The translations under genes and the position numbers were made by a program. This document shows positions 63,400-64,000 of a DNA stretch of 64,000 nt, in pieces. This DNA comes from Diploptera punctata. Its lineage: Eukaryota > Arthropoda > Insecta > Blattodea > Blaberidae. The notes beneath the pieces are model-generated. The model was not told the DNA's origin, ran no database searches, and was given only the letters and a program-made list of their open reading frames with translations. Every line of letters begins with the position of its first letter. Position 1 is the first letter of the stretch. The stretch spans positions 3,144,001 through 3,208,000 of the forward strand of contig JASPKZ010007797.1 in the NCBI GenBank assembly GCA_030220185.1, written 5' to 3'.

Positions 63400-63965
63400 C
63401 AATGATATTGGATACAGAAATTAGACTCAATTCTGGAAATGCTTGTCGTTATGCATTACAGGGACTTTTGTCGTCCCAATTTTTTTCAAAAAACGTTAAA
63501 CTGAAAACACATAAAACTCATTCTCCCAGTTATATTATAAGGATGCGAAACATGGCCTCTTTAATGGAGGAGAAAAGATTACTTCGGATAAAGTGCCTAG
63601 GAAAATTTTTGGAGCAAAGAGAGACGAACAGACAGTCGAATGGGAAGACTACATAACAATGAGCTACATGGTCTTTATAGGAAACTGCAATAAGAACAGT
63701 TAAGTCTCATTGACTGCAATGGGCAGGACATGTGACACCTATAGGGAGTGAAAGAGGTGTATGGAGACTCATTGTAGAAATACCAGACGGAAAGCGCCCG
63801 GTAGGTAGGCCAAGATGAGGTGGGAGAATAACATAAACCATGATTTAAGGGAGGCGAATTATACAAGGATGACTGGAAAACATTAGCTCAGGTCAGAGAT
63901 GTATGGAGAGCTTATGTCCGCGCTGCCATGAACCTCTGGGTTTCACAGTGTAGTGAGTTAGGTAG
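63400..63965 (+). mobile_element. LINE-A copy next to the previous one
   Basis: Encodes EIRLNSGNACRYALQGLLSS, QFFSKNVKLKTHK, a shifted CETWPL region, KCLGKFLEQRETNRQSN and the RPVGRPR(W) end (63790-63830), with the worn terminus TTTCACAGTGTAGTGAG at 63950. More mutated than its neighbour. Confidence 0.8.
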
Positions 63966-64000
63966 GTCAACAAATGTGTTCTGGGTGACTATTCAAGTAT

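Noticed and set aside
1..64000. An undescribed defence, biosynthetic or CRISPR-like system
   Set aside because: There are no operons, no clustered spaced repeats and no bacterial-type genes. Splice sites, SINEs, LINEs and microsatellites show insect nuclear DNA. The regular repeats are transposon tails, a minisatellite and a 152-bp array, none with unique spacers.

Overview
This is a eukaryotic, insect-type window, not a microbial one. It is AT-rich, almost without long open frames, and packed with decayed transposons. One host gene can be supported: an actin-binding beta-thymosin gene (the family of Drosophila ciboulot) on the minus strand. It has three coding exons, at 18675-18842, 13713-13826 and 6056-6169. 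Each exon encodes one thymosin repeat, every exon boundary is phase 1, and the gene runs off the left edge. The dominant LINE family ends in a conserved 'GKRPVGRPRMRWENN' segment with an AGTGCCAGTGAG(TGAG/TAAG)n tail. From memory, such sequences are very common in cockroach genomes (Periplaneta/Blattodea), so a cockroach is the likely source; this is inference, not proof.

Layout. 1-6.0 kb is thymosin intron with Penelope-like (PLE) fragments, one of them inserted in a LINE with a 14-bp target duplication, and tRNA-derived SINEs. 6.2-13.7 kb is the next intron, with a mariner-like foldback, an RNase H fragment, PLE pieces, a 152-bp tandem array and minus-strand LINE-A copies. 13.8-18.7 kb is the following intron and contains about 2 kb of nested inverted repeats. 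18.9-25.8 kb holds a LINE-A copy with a 12-bp target duplication, then a second LINE-A interrupted by a 235-bp MITE and by a 1.65-kb Harbinger-like element, which itself carries a SINE. 26-41 kb is more LINE-A, SINEs, a Tigger/pogo-like transposon (33228-34767) nested in LINE-A, and two joined copies of a 3-bp-TSD MITE. 41-53 kb has unidentified transposon exons, a mariner-like remnant, SINEs, a CR1/Jockey-like LINE and another MITE copy. 53.8-55.4 kb is a nearly complete Tc1-like transposon. 55.9-64 kb is LINEs, a LINE-tail-seeded minisatellite (60.26-60.87 kb), and a LINE interrupted by the third full MITE.

The genes do not form a pathway. The window is best read as transposon stratigraphy in and upstream of a small host gene whose exons total under 0.4 kb in over 18 kb. 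Many insertions can be ordered in time because one sits inside another with a readable target-site duplication (TSD). I use working names: LINE-A (GTRA tail), LINE-D (GAT/ATC tail), SINE-A and SINE-B (same tRNA head, different 3' ends), SINE-C, SINE-D and MITE-T (TCA TSD). LINE clade labels are tentative.
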